Source: Paramecium pentaurelia (taxonomy: Eukaryota > Ciliophora > Oligohymenophorea > Peniculida > Parameciidae). Taken from it: a stretch of 64,000 nt of DNA. Position numbers and translations under genes: made by a program. The notes beneath the pieces were generated by a model. That model was given only the letters and a program-made list of their open reading frames with translations. It made no database searches and was not told where the DNA came from. The stretch is taken from NCBI GenBank assembly GCA_905183005.1, contig CAJJDO010000120.1:199931-263930 (forward strand), written 5' to 3'. Shown one piece after another: positions 13,325 to 26,061 of this stretch; the first letter of the stretch is position 1; every line of letters begins with the position of its first letter.

Positions 13325-15328
13325 ATGTTATCTTCCTATATATTATTATAAGATATCTACACAACCAAAGAATATGAAAATTTAGATTTAGAAGTTATTG
13401 AATCAATTAGTTTTATTAAGATACCTTATTATAATAAAGATGATAAGACTGTCCTTTATGAAGCCTTATCTATTACTTTCAATTATTATGACTCCTATTT
13501 TACTAGAACTAATACAAAATTATATAAATACATATCTAATTTATCTAGCTGCAATGTGCTTTTTTAAAAAGCATAAGCATATGAGATATCGATAGTAATT
13601 AGCTTTTAAAAATGAGTTACTAAACAATCATAATGCATATATGGATAACATTAAGACCATGAGGTGCAGGAGTAAAATGTTATTTGAGTAAGAGACAAAA
13701 GAATTAATTAAAGAATACTAAATAGTGATAACTGTTGTTAAATTGGGACATATAGGTATTTTGTATATAATCACTTATTATATAAATTGCTTAAAATTTA
13801 TCAACAATCTGTATTTATTTAAAGGTCATTAAATTTGATTCAGAATATATTTCATAATGGCTTCTACATATCCTTTAATTTTTAATTTTTATTATAGTTC
13901 ATAGATAAGAAGATATGCCAAAATTTTTGAAAAATTGTCACTTCAAAAATCTTCTTATGTATGTAGCACTACTATTGTCAAAAAGAAAATTGAAGCTTAA
14001 GATTAATAAGAAGATTAACAATTCTTTATAGGTTGTTATAAAAGAAAATAAAGAACAAAAATAGGTTAAATGATTACCTATGATGACTCATAGATTTATA
14101 TATTAGAAGATAATTCATTCAAATCCTCAATTAATGAAAACTACTTCTTGAAGAATTGAAATGAATATTAAATTAGTTAATGATATTATAGAAATACAAG
14201 TAGACTAATTTAGAAGTAGGTATATTAGATATAGATAATTGATTAAGTAGATCCTTTGAAAAATGTTGACTCTATCAAATTTTGAGAGAGAATTTAAGGA
14301 AGCTTATAGCAGTTAAAATCTCTTTAGAAAATTATAGAGATAAATCTAGAAGATTCTTAGGCTTATAATCATTTGATTTAGACAAAATGTATTATATGAA
14401 TTTTTATAACATAATTTGTTATTTTTTTAGTACAATCATTTTATTAGCTACTAAGTTTCTATATCAAAAGTTAGTGTTGTACAATAATTATTCAACAGTG
14501 TTAACCTTAATGAAACACTTTAACCATATCATTTATTTAACTGGATCTCAATAAGAAATTGAGTTTTGCGCTATTTCAGACACATATAAATATTTTCATC
14601 CAGAAACAATGGAAGAATTCATACCTCAATATTCTGATTCAAAACCAAATATTTAAACTTCAATATACTATGTACCTGATCAAACAATAGCCTATAATAA
14701 AAATATTTGCATTTTCCAAAAATTTGCTCAAATCTCTTATTATCAATTATCTGACAATTGTCATATCAAACAAGGAATAAATTTTGATATGCCAAACATC
14801 AAATTTGCTTCCTTTTTGTTTGTAGCTTCAAGTGATCCTTTAATAGTTTACTTTTACAATTAATTAGTCGTAAATGATTAATACCTTATGCAAATAAGCA
14901 ATGTATAAAATCAATTAGGAAATTCTTAATTAGATTATAAATTGAGACAGTTTTGGATTTAAGTAATAGAATCTCATAATTTTCCTGTGAATTTTAAGCG
15001 TTCTCAACTAATTCAAGTAGATTTCCAGTAATACAATGGAGTTTTAAAAGTTTCTTAAATAAACAATAATGTCATTCATCCTTAAGTCCTTAAACATGCT
15101 TATGATATGAATAAGAGAATGATGTTAAGTAAATATAATAACATAAGAAATCTTATTAAAAGAAAATTGAAAAATTTTTAGATGTAAGAAAGTATTTTCA
15201 TTGCTTTACAAGAATTAACAAAAGATAAAGCATTGGTTTAAAAACATGATGATTCATTTCAAATTTTAATTGATTATAATAGGGTTGGCTAAAGAGTTTA
15301 CAACTATGTAGAATCAACATGTCCATGA
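13325..15328 (+). CDS. Multi-pass membrane protein of unknown function
   Basis: Not recognised. The start ATG at 13325 (MLSSYILLQDIYTTKEYE) leads into several exons that require short introns, for example 22 nt GTGCTT...TAAG near 13556 and a proposed 24 nt GTTGAC...GAGAG near 14260. Later exons are long and clean. A hydrophobic segment ICYFFSTIILLATKFLYQ (about 14415-14470) is a clear membrane span, and an earlier LLHILQFLIFIIV is another. The C-terminal 280 residues are soluble-looking, with two cysteines in the segment SYYQLSDNCHIKQG and its flanks. The stop is TGA at 15326. The exact exon joins in 13740-14290 are uncertain. A ciliate-restricted membrane protein is my best description. Confidence 0.6.
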
Positions 15329-16078
15329 ATTTATATATAAATTATTTAGATTAAACAAATATATAGAAATTATTTATATTAAAATAAACTTTTATTGAAA
15401 TTTAACTTATAAATCTCTAGATAAAAATAATTAATAAATAAGTAATTAGCTATTTTACAATTATTTATTGTATAATCATGGTTATTATAGGAAATGGATT
15501 CATATTTTAAAAAATAAGATGATGGGAAATATTTTGATACATGAGACTGAATTATTTAGATGGCATTCCTTATCATTAGAATCTACATATAAATGAACAA
15601 AAATTAATTTAATTCTCAACAGAATAGCCTAATTATTTGAGAATAGCAAGAAGAGGTTTAGCCTTTTTATTTTTAATTCTTGATACAAAAATATTAATTT
15701 TCAATTATGCCCACTAAATCATTTTCAATATAATAAATTAGTCTAGTCTATTTATTATAAATTATAAAATCACTCTTTATGTATCTCTTACTAAATAATT
15801 AATTGATAAAAATAGTATTATTAGTTTTACAAAATATTAAGTTAATTTTGAAATAGTCATACTATAATTTTTTCTTGAGAATATTAGTATTTATTAATAT
15901 TATTGGAAAAATTCGAATTGATAAATATTAGTATTAAGTTAATAATGAAAATTATTTTTTTTGCTTTGAATATTCTTTTTATTCATTAATGTAATATTTG
16001 AATAGTAATTCTTAATTCTAAAGACTTTTAAATAGTTAATCAATAAAAAATTCTAATATTAAAATTAAATAAATTATT
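15329..16078. other. AT-rich spacer with a doubtful open frame
   Basis: About 750 nt between two plus-strand genes. A frame from ATG 15541 to TGA 15919 (126 codons; MRLNYLDGIPYHQNL...) is open but hydrophobic and without motif. Another frame over the same bases is equally coding-like if TGA is read through. This may be another gene relic or chance; I cannot decide. Confidence 0.3.
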
Positions 16079-16558
16079 ATGTTATTAATATGGTTGATGC
16101 ATTTTGATTATAGATGGTGTTGGAGAAAAAGCCTTCCCTTTTTTGATTATTTTTGGATTTTGACTGCCACTATAAAATTTTTGCAATTAATTCAATCTGA
16201 AAATTAATATAGGAACATTCTATTAATAATTTAAGCGGTTCTTGCAATAAAAATATACCTTGCAATAATGAGAAAGAAAAATGAGAAAAATATTGAATAA
16301 TATAAAAAACGAGTTGATGTAACAACAGAGATGACATATTGGGTTTAAAAAAAAGTACTTAAGACAATGAGTGGATAAATTGCATTATTGTTTTCATTGT
16401 TAGATATTTTTTGGATATTTTAGGATCTTTTTGCATTTATTACAATTGTGCCTGTTGTTATAACTTTAGTAGGGTTTATTGTAATAAAATTATCAGCACT
16501 TGTTTTGAGTTGGGCATATCCAGAATTGTATATTAAAATAAATAGAAAATTGAATTGA
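16079..16558 (+). CDS. Small membrane protein of unknown function
   Basis: Single-exon frame of 159 residues ending at TGA 16556. ATG at 16079 and at 16097 are both in frame; the upstream one adds MLLIWL. An early aromatic-rich segment (FFDYFWILTATIKFLQLI) and a second stretch ILLIIQAVLAIKIYLAIM look like membrane spans. After a charged loop (RKKNEKNIEQYKKRVDV), two more hydrophobic segments follow: IALLFSLLDIFWIFQDLF and FITIVPVVITLVGFIVIK. It ends SWAYPELYIKINRKLN. This is a four-span layout with a basic loop; no family is recognised. It is convergent with the phosphatase gene, only 40 nt away. Confidence 0.6.
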
Positions 16559-16598
16559 TTTGTATAATATTATTATTTATAAATGAAAGTACAACTAA

Positions 16599-18361
16599 TC
16601 ATTTTGTTAAGTAATCAGGGAATAAATCTTAAACTAAATGTAAAGGATCTTAATAATTTGTATAAGAGTTCATTTTTAATAATTATGAATTCAGTTCTCT
16701 GACATCAGTAACCATTCTAAATTTCATTAAATAATTTTGTAAATATAATAATTCCTAAATTTGAAGATATTGATTACTTAATCTGATTTATTATCATAAT
16801 ATGCAATAATTGGTACTCCATTATCTATCTATTACCCAAATGAGTAACTAGCATTATCAATCAAGAGAATATTATTTAATTTTCTATTGCCTAAGACTCT
16901 AAAGATAAGAAAATGAAATACCTTAAATCTTTAATGTAAGCTCCATCTTCAGTTTATAAACAATGATCTCGAAAAAGTCTATGACTTATCCATTGTTTTT
17001 TTGGATCCAAGTAATCTAAGACTACATTAGCATAGCATGAATGTGAAGCTGTAAAAACAATGATTTCGAAATGTCGAGATAGAGTTTAAAGTATTTATTA
17101 AGCAAAAGGTCTGATATTGATTGATGCTTAGATAGTTTCTCCAGTAGGGAAAGTGATTGGCAATACAACATCTCCAGGAATAGCTACACTTTCATTACAA
17201 TGAATCAAAGTTTCATCTAAATCAAAAACTAATGTTTTAAAATGATTAGATTTAGGTAGATTCATAACTTTGTCCTCTTAAAATTACAATTGTAAATTTC
17301 TAGCATATTCTAAACCCTAATTTATAATTAGAATTATATATACCTATATAGTTTAAACAATATGATCTCTAACAACTTCATCATTTTTAGTAATCTATTC
17401 TTGAACTAATACTCTTATTACACTTGAAATATAATACATAAACTAGATAATGATATTAAATAATTACTGTGTCATCCTTTTTAGGTTTTTATGAGGAATA
17501 TGATTTTTCATTAATGACTGTTTTTGTGGATGGAATGACTGTTTAACTAATTTCTAAAGATTAATGTCTGCTAAGTTAGGATTATTATGGTTAAATTGGT
17601 TTTTTTAATTGTTTAACTTATGTAACGAACTGATCTAGATTAACACTAGTTTATTTTTCCTTTCCTATTTGACTTTATTTTAAAGCTTTATTGAGTTATA
17701 AATTAAGAGCAGTGGCACATTTAGTTAATTCTTTTGGTGTACTTGATTCTTTGGGTTCATTATTTTCTTAATCTTTTTTTTAAAAGAATTTAGCAGCTAA
17801 ACCTACTGGCTTTTATTTAGCTCTTTCAGATTATTTTTGTAATTAAGAATTACTTATTTCAATATTAGATTTAATTTTATTTATCTTGTTTTCTAAAAAT
17901 AACAATTTTTCGTGTAATTTTTTATATTCGGATTAATCAATTTATTTGTTTGGCAACTGTTAATTAGATTATGATTTCACAAGAGTAGTATCTGGAACTT
18001 ATTTTAATGAATAATATCTTGATTAAGGTGTAGCTTATTATGGTTGAATGTATGTTGAGTTCTTTAATTCCTTAAATGAACATCTAGATGGTTGTTTTTG
18101 ATTAGAAAATGCTCTTTTATCATTAGATGCTGAGGATGGTCTTGGAACAACTTGAACTGAAGGTTGTCTAGGTTGGGAAGAATTGGGACGCATTTCTGGT
18201 TTTTGGAGGGTCTAAGTGGATTGATATTATGGATAAGCTTGTATAGGTTTTCGTTTTTGTAATTATGCATATGAGTTTTCTTTATCAGGTGTCTATTTGA
18301 AAGACTAACGGAAAGAGTCTTAAACTACAGGTCTTTGAACATATTATGGTACTCGTTGCAT
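16599..18361 (-). CDS. DLDET-type (FCP1/SCP/NIF-like) protein phosphatase
   Basis: HAD-superfamily phosphatase of the CTD small-phosphatase group, which dephosphorylates Ser or Thr. The catalytic signature KTLVFDLDETLIHCNE sits near 17195-17250, followed by FEIIVFTASHSCYANVVLDY and a conserved NILLIDNASYSF. The first ~300 residues are Gln/Ser/Pro-rich with a probable coiled coil (YKKLHEKLLFLENKINKIK). ATG at 18361 (MQRVPQYVQRP...); stop at 16599. Four introns of 25, 27, 23 and 23 nt fit and leave 554 residues exactly. The substrate is unknown; dullard/SCP relatives act on RNA polymerase II or on membrane-linked targets. A second gene of this class is at 61.9 kb. Confidence 0.85.
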
Positions 18362-18588
18362 TCAGTTTAAATTTTGTTAAATTAAAAAAAGTCTGTTTAA
18401 TTTAATATAATCTCTATACATTATGTTAATATAGAAAAAGTCGTCATAAGAAAAATATGAATATGAAGAAGTTTTTGGATTGAATATTTTGAATTAATAT
18501 ATATGTATATTATTCAATAGGAGTAGTTAGATTAGTTAGAAATAATGAGTTTTTTTAGATGTCATTTATATTTTTATTAATAATTAAA

Positions 18589-21500
18589 ATGAGTTAGCTG
18601 CTGGAAAGTATGTTGTTTTATGTTATTTTAGGTTTAATATAATAATTTATACGTGATGGAGATGAAAAGCAGAGTGAATAAATAAGTCGTTAAGTAATGT
18701 AAAAGCATCCTGTTATCTATTTGTGTAAATGTTCTGAGATTTTAGATGATGTAATTTATTAAATGTATATTAGATGGCTGAAATAAATAATGAATATATC
18801 AGAGTGCTTAGATTAACTCTTTAAGTTGCTGGATTATTAACTAAAACAGAAGATGCAAAATTAGCAGTCATATAATGTACTTAAGTGTTAAAACGAATTA
18901 TAAATCGAATATTAAGTCAAACTTAAATTTCAGAAGAGTTAAATTAATTACTAACTGATATCCATATTAAATTAATGGATGTTTTTGATGAGTTGATTAT
19001 TAATCATATTTCAGATTTTTTTGAATCAGGACGTGTTCCTGAAATAGTTATTTTAAAGATAATATAGTAGATTTTTGAATCTTAAAGTAAAATTTTAATT
19101 AAATTTGTTTAGGTAAAGAATACTTTAGACAATTTTCATATGAAATCTTATAAAAGATTCTATCATCTCTATCTCTTGTTAAAACTGATTAATGTAGATT
19201 AGATTATTGTTCATTGTTATAATCTATTTATAAAACACTTAATCATTTTGAAGAGAATTAGATATAGATAAATTAAGAATAGGTATAAAATGTGAGTTGG
19301 CTTATATTTGATTAAATTATTAAAGATTGGATGTAGACAACAATCCAATTATAAGTATTATCATTGGTTGGATTTATGAGTTAATTTATATCTAGAGAAA
19401 GATTAGAACGTAGTCTAGAAAGATTGACATCAGTATATTTGAGTGTTTTAAAACAAAAGAATAATTAATTAAGACCATTATTTGAAGGTTTCAATAAATT
19501 TTTGGAGAGATTATATTAATTAGATAGAATTGGATATGAGGGAATCATAAAATCAATAATGGTATCATTATATGAATTTTATAAAAATCCTATTTTTTCT
19601 CCTAATTATCCATTTGATCCAAATGCTTTAAAATATAAGAATGATTTATTAACACTTTTACAGACAGTATCAAAATTCAATATTGATAATTGTTTAGATT
19701 TATTTATAGGAAGAATAAATGTAAATAAAATATATATATTATTTAGAGTAAAGATTCTATTGAAAGAGTTTCTTGTTTATGGATATGTAATTTCATTTTG
19801 TCTAGAAATTTTAAATAGATTTCTGAACCATATAAAAGATAATTAGTGTTATAATTATTAAATTTATAATTTGAATAAGATTGTGAAGTAAGATATGCTA
19901 TTTGTGAAATCATATTACAAATATAATATAAATTGAAAGATGAAGAATAACCAATTAATTAAACATATTTAGATGTGAAAGCTTTGTTATTTTATCTTTT
20001 CAATTAAGTTTCAATACATGATAAAGAATTAGAAGAATATGGAAAATAAAGGACTGCTCCATTTGAAACAACATTAGAAGTATGTTATAAATTTAATTTT
20101 TGAAAGCTATTGAAAAGTAGAGCATAAAAAATATTGACAACACTTTCATAAGATTAATATTTTTATGATTTATTATGGCCAATGGGATTAGAAATCATAA
20201 ATAATTAAAAGTTTTCACCTGGATTATCTCATATTTTTAAATGTTATACTTAGATCTTATAAAAATTAAATATTATTACACATAATTCACCTGTTGCATA
20301 ACATGTTATAGTAGTTAGGATGTTATTATTAATATAGATTCCTTATTTCTTTCCAAATTTAGGATAAGAAGCTGTTAATTTTTTACCATATTTAATAAAA
20401 ACATTTGATTTAAAGGTACCTAGTAGTTTTCATTAAAATGTTGATGCTTTAAAATAATATCTTATAAACAAAAGACCTTTGGATGAATTTTATGAAGAAA
20501 AAGTATAATAAATTTGGAAGGTTTGTTTATCATTGTTCATATAAAATAAAGAACTCTCTTAAATAGAGGAAGATTTCTAAGTTTAACTTAGTATGTATTT
20601 AAATTCACAAGCATTAAGATTACCAATTATGAAAATGTAAGCTACATTAATGAGTTTTCTTACTAATTAAGAAACTATTAAATATAATCTAGATAAATTA
20701 TTTAGTATTTGTCATTAAGAATATACAAATTAAGCATTAAATCTTAATGTTCCAATTTAAGAACCAGATTTTAATCTTAGATTATGTGTAGCTGAATGTT
20801 TTGGTTACATAGGTGAAAGACATACACAATTAGTTTTAGATAAAGTGAAATCAATTTTAAATTGTGAAGTGATTTAAAAGAAGAATACTGGTTCTTTTAA
20901 GGAAAGTGTTTTATCAATCTTTTAAAAAAGTGGAAGTGATGAATATTTAGCTTCATTCAGAGCTACATTACTTATAGCTTATGGTTGTTTAGCAAAATAA
21001 GTTTCATTAGAAATATTGGAAAAGAATATCTTACCTAATGTTATGCCATTTATTGGACATGAATAATTATTCAACTCACTTTAAATATCTTTAGAATCTA
21101 TTAGTAAAGCTATTGAAAGATAAATTGAGAATACTGATGAAGCAGCAGCATCCTCTTTTTTATTAAGTTATTAAAAATATAGAGATTAAGTGTTAAATCA
21201 TTGTTAAAAAAATATTACTAAGGGTAATGTATTTAGAAATCTTAATACAATTAATTTATAATATAGATTAGCACCTATTGAGTATAATAAAGCTAAATAA
21301 TTATTGAGTTAACATTTAGATTAGAAATATGATCTATCAATTGAATAAGTCAATATTACATTTTAAAATTGTTTTTTATTATTTTTAGGAACAATCAAAT
21401 TGGAAGAAGAATCTTAAACTATTTCAGTTTGGTAATCTTTATTATATTTAATAAAATCAATAAAAGATAATGATTAATTAATTGAAATTTTATAGAAAAG

Positions 21501-23515
21501 TATTTAAAGAGTAAAATTGAAGATGGAATAAAATCATAAGAATTATTTTAAAGTAATTCTGACATTATTATCAATATTATACCGTAATTCAAATGCCAAA
21601 AGATCAGTTGTTTTGATTTTAGAAAAGATTATGTTATCTTTGGGAGTATATTTGGATATATATTAAAAAACAGATGAAGAATTCAATACTTAATTAATTA
21701 AATCATTAAGAGAGAAATTGCATCATAATGAATTAACAACATTACTGTAAGAATTATAGAATCTCATAAATGAACCAATTATTGAATCACTTCATGGATT
21801 TGTTTCTCTTATTTAATGTATTTATCAAAGTGAATATAATGATCTAAATAGAATACTAAGTCTAATGTAATTAATTTGTCAATAAGGTACAGGATCATCT
21901 TCTGAAGAATTAATGTAATTTTGTTATTATATTAATTATTTATAGTAATTCTAATTTAAGTAAAGCAATGGATTTAATAGCTTAAAATAATTTGAGTGAT
22001 TCCTTAAAAATACTTTTGGATAATCAATCAGAATTTCCAGTCGGAATGTTTCCAAAACTATTTCTCAATTGTGTAAGTTAAAAGAAAACCTTTATGGTAT
22101 AGAGCTTTAAGTTTTTAACAGATGTTTTAAATAATCCAGAAGGAAGTAATAAAATATTAATATAATTTTAGTAATTACTGGAGATATTGGAAATTATTTA
22201 GTTAATGCATCATTATATATTGGATAATTATTGATTGATGAAAATAAAATTCTAGCTGAAATGTTACCAAAATCAATGGCAAGTATTTTGGGAACATTTT
22301 TATTAAGATTTATGACTTGTCATGATCCTAAATTATCTGGATCAACTTAATCTGTTTAGACTACTATTTGGGCATTTTAAAATTTATTGACTATTTGCAA
22401 TATTGAAGGAATATCATAGCATGTTTTTAAGAAGTTGTTAATTGAAGAGGAAGTTGAAGATGGAGTATAGGAAATTGTTATGATATATTGTAAAGGAGCA
22501 TCATTTTAAGATTAATAGAAACTTTTTAATTTTATAGAAGGATTTACTAAAAAAGAATAAGCATCATATAGATTAGGTGCAATAGTTGTTATTAGTTAAT
22601 TCATTAAAAGTTATAAGAAAGAATATGCTTAATAGAATGTTTATGAGAATCTTTTGAAAACTCTATTAGATTAAGCTGAAGATGATAGTGATAATGTAAG
22701 AGCTTAAGTGGCATTTGGATTAGGAGGATTATCATATTATTTAAAATCAGAGGAGACTATTGAATAAGAGTTATTATAAGAAATTATTGAATGTCTTATA
22801 AGTTTATTGGATGATTAATAAGAAATTTGTGTTAGGAGTGCAATGATTAGTTTATAAAATTTAGTTGATTCATAAACTGATTTTGTAGCATATATTCCAT
22901 AGTTAATTTTTACAACAACATCTAATTTTGAAAAAACAATGACTAAAATTAGAATTTCTGCATTTTCTCTATTTTCAAAATTATGTAATACTTGTTTTGT
23001 AGAGAAAATAATGAATGAATAAATAATGTCTTATTTGAGATAAGCATTAGTATCAGTAATGCTTCATTTGTTAGATGAAAGTGTTTAAGTTAGACAAGTA
23101 TGCAAGTTAGCATTGGAACCAATTGGAAATTTACTTCAAATACCATTACTTAAGTAATATTATATAATTTATTTTTTTAGATAATTATCAAATAATGAAA
23201 TTGAAAGTGAATTTGAAATGAGTCATTTGGAAGAGAATGAAAAAATCATTATGATAATGAGTATAAATTTAGAATAAGAACATTTAAATGTAATTATAAT
23301 TATATATTAATTAGACTTATATAAAAGCATTAATAGAGTTTTGTAAGAGTCCAGAACATAATATCAAGGGAGCTGCATTATTTAGTTTGATTATTCTATT
23401 GTCATTTAGAGAAATAGGAGATTATAGAGCACATATTGAATAATTATGTAAGGATAACAATAAAGCAAAATTGATAACAAAATAATTGGTAATGAAGGCA
23501 GCATACTATTTATGA
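18589..23515 (+). CDS. Large HEAT-repeat protein, MROH1-like
   Basis: About 1,600 residues built almost entirely of amphipathic helix pairs typical of HEAT repeats. The start ATG at 18589 reads MSQLLESLIQQFIRDGDEKQ after removal of a 24-nt intron, and a 23-nt intron precedes MAEINNEYIRVLRLTLQ. C-terminal repeats include LVSVMLHLLDESVQVRQVCK and the final LITKQLVMKAAYYL before TGA 23513. Size, all-HEAT layout and the N-terminal pattern resemble maestro HEAT-like repeat protein 1 (MROH1/HEATR7A), a poorly understood cytosolic/lysosomal scaffold. The family call rests on layout, not alignment; other HEAT scaffolds are possible. The gene is convergent with the CDPK gene, 111 nt away. Confidence 0.65.
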
Positions 23516-23626
23516 TATTCCTAAAAATATATAAGAAATGTGTATAATAATAAGAAATTATAATTAGTTAAATTAAAAATTACTAAACAAATTTAATTAT
23601 ATATTATAGAATATATATTCTATGAC

Positions 23627-25222
23627 TCATGATTTCATTTTGTCCATCATTTCTATAAACTCATTGTAATCAATTTCTCCATCTCCATCTTTATCAGCAT
23701 CAGCAATCAAAGCTTTAAAAGTATTATCATCAAACCCAGAACCATTTTCTATAAAATCATTAAAATTATTACTTCCTAAAACCTATTTCAACTCATCTCT
23801 TGAGATCTTTCCACTACCATCTAAATCAAACATCTTAAATGCTTAAAATAATCTCTCTTATTTCATATACACACTTTTCTCTATAGTAGCTGCTAAAAAC
23901 TCTTATTAATATATTTCAAATATATATATATACCTGTATAATTGATAGTTCCTGAACCATCAGTATCAATACTTTTAATCACACTCATAATTTCATTTTA
24001 TGACTCCTTCTTAAGACCAGTCAATCCATGTGTTAATTCATCCATAGTCAAAACACCATCTCCATTTTTATCTAATTATTTGAATAATTTTCCTAATTCT
24101 GAGATTTCTTATTCTGATAATTAAGAAGCTATATAAGTTAAAGTAACCTAAAATAATTTTATAAAAATTAGAACCTTTTTTAATTTATTAAAATTTGTAA
24201 AATTCTTTAAAGATTGATAATTAACACTTAAAAATGAACCTCCAGGTTATTATTATTTCATCCAAGGATGTTAAAGAACTTCATGAGATTTCAAACGTTT
24301 TTCTGGTTTACATATCATTTTTGAAATTAAATCCTTAGCACCTTCTGAAACCTTCTTGAATTCAGGAACTAAATGAATATTTTGATTAAATACTATTGAA
24401 TGTAAAAATGCCTTTTTTAACTGCATCCAAAATTTCTGGATCTGTATTTCCATAAAATGGAGGTACACCTGATAAAAGTATATAGAGTATCACTCCTGCT
24501 GACCAAATATCACAAGATTCATCATATTTACCATCTAAAATTTCAGGAGATATATAATAAGGTGTTCCTGCTCTAGTTGTCATACTAACTTTTCCTTAAG
24601 TCAACTTTTCAACATGATTATCATGGAATATAACTGACAATCCAAAATCTATGACTTTTAGTGGTGAATCATCAGCTTTTGTTAATAATAAAAAGTTTTC
24701 TGGTTTTAAATCACGATGACAAATTCCATTTTAATGACAATAGTTGACAGCTTACATAATTTATAAAATAGTGATTCTTGCTTCATTTTCAGAAAAATGA
24801 CCTTTATCAATAATTCTATCAAATAGTTCACCACCTTCACAAAGTCTTAAATAATTATAATTCTTACTCCATCACTAAATAAACATTTCTAACATCTTCA
24901 AATGTTTCAAATAATTTAATAATATTTGGATGATCCTATTTATATATTATATATATAATACTAAATTTCGCATTATTTCTATCTCCCTTCTAAAACGATC
25001 AGGGTTTCTAACTTTGCTTTTAGGTATGATTTTAATTGCTCTATAATATTTCGATCCCTTTAGTTTAGCTTTTACAACCTAACCATAAGTTCCTTAACCA
25101 AGTAGCTTTAAATTATGATTTGATTTTAATACTTTCTTATGATCAAATTCATATGCATCTTCAATTTTAGTTGCTGAGGATTTTATGAACCATTATTTTT
25201 TAATAACAATATTGTTATCCAT
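23627..25222 (-). CDS. Calcium-dependent protein kinase (CDPK)
   Basis: Ser/Thr kinase fused to four EF-hands, the plant/protist CDPK layout that is activated directly by Ca2+. Kinase landmarks: Gly loop LLGQGTYGQVVKA, catalytic Lys in RAIKIIPKSK, HRDLKPENF, DFG in VIDFGLSV, and GTPYYISPEIL with SGVPPFYGNTD. EF loops in order: LDKNGDGVLTMDEL, IDTDGSGTINYTEF, FDLDGSGKISRDEL and DADKDGDGEIDYNEF; each has the acidic 1-3-5-12 pattern. The start ATG at 25222 reads MDNNIVIKK, with no Gly2, so N-myristoylation is not expected. Short introns are present, including an AT-rich one in the second EF-hand region (about 23900-23935) and one near 24930-24965. In ciliates such kinases respond to Ca2+ entry during excitation or secretion. 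Confidence 0.9.
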
Positions 25223-25351
25223 ATTAAATTTAATTTATTGTTTATCATATAAAAATGTATTAAATTATATAAAATTATTGATGAAATTAATCAATCATTC
25301 AATTTAATGCAAAAATGAATTAAAAAATACATAAATATATTATTAATATCA

Positions 25352-26061
25352 TCAATTAGGAAGGTATTTTTATAAATGAAGCAATAATTATGGATTCTTC
25401 ACTTTTACTAATTCATGTATCTAACAATCAAACAAAATATATACATCTTTTATTTTTGCATTTAATATCTAAAACTTAGATTTCACAGCCCCATGTTTAT
25501 AATAGACATGTTATTTAATTATTTCTTCATCTCCAGCAATCATTTCAAAAGTTATTAATGTCAATTCCTTGTATTCCAATGTCTAAACAATACTCACTTA
25601 TGCTCTTGCATTTTATTAAATGTATAATACTGGTGCAAAACTTAATACATATTATCATTTTATTTACTGTTATTGTTCCAATTAACATCTCTTAAATGTT
25701 TTCACACATACTTCAGGATAACCAAAGAAATCTGTATTGAGTTTTTAATTTGTTTTTACAACTTGAAAGTTGTCTTTATCAACTGTATGAAAATAATAGA
25801 AAAATAGATCATTTTCACTTGACAACTCTAATGTTAATTGTTATAAGTCTTTTCCATTTCCCTGTTTTTGATAAATTTAAATTGTCATACCAATATCATT
25901 ATTCTAACTCTAATAGTTTCAACTATGCTTTGATCCTCTTAGTCTGGAAATTTAATCATAAATGGTATCTCTTGATTGAATATTATCTTGTATCCTCCTT
26001 ATATACAAGGATCTAAACTTTCGATTTATGAAAAGTCAATTTGAATTAAATTTTCTTACAT
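25352..26061 (-). CDS. Hypothetical protein, possible beta-rich fold
   Basis: Not recognised. ATG at 26061 (MQENLIQIDFSQIESL...) leads to a 220-residue protein ending at TGA 25352. A 20-nt intron GTTGAA...GTTAG and a 27-nt intron GTAAAT...TTAAG make the length an exact multiple of three. Segments such as GGYKIIFNQEIPFMIKFPDQ and KSKFQILNAKIKDVYILFDC alternate hydrophobic and polar residues, suggesting strands. There is no signal peptide, membrane span or catalytic motif. The first 52 nt of the gene recur after the N at 27126 because of the assembly duplication. Confidence 0.65.

Noticed and set aside
15541..15921. 126-codon frame MRLNYLDGIPYHQ...
   Set aside because: Length is not remarkable when only TGA stops, and a different frame over the same bases is equally plausible.
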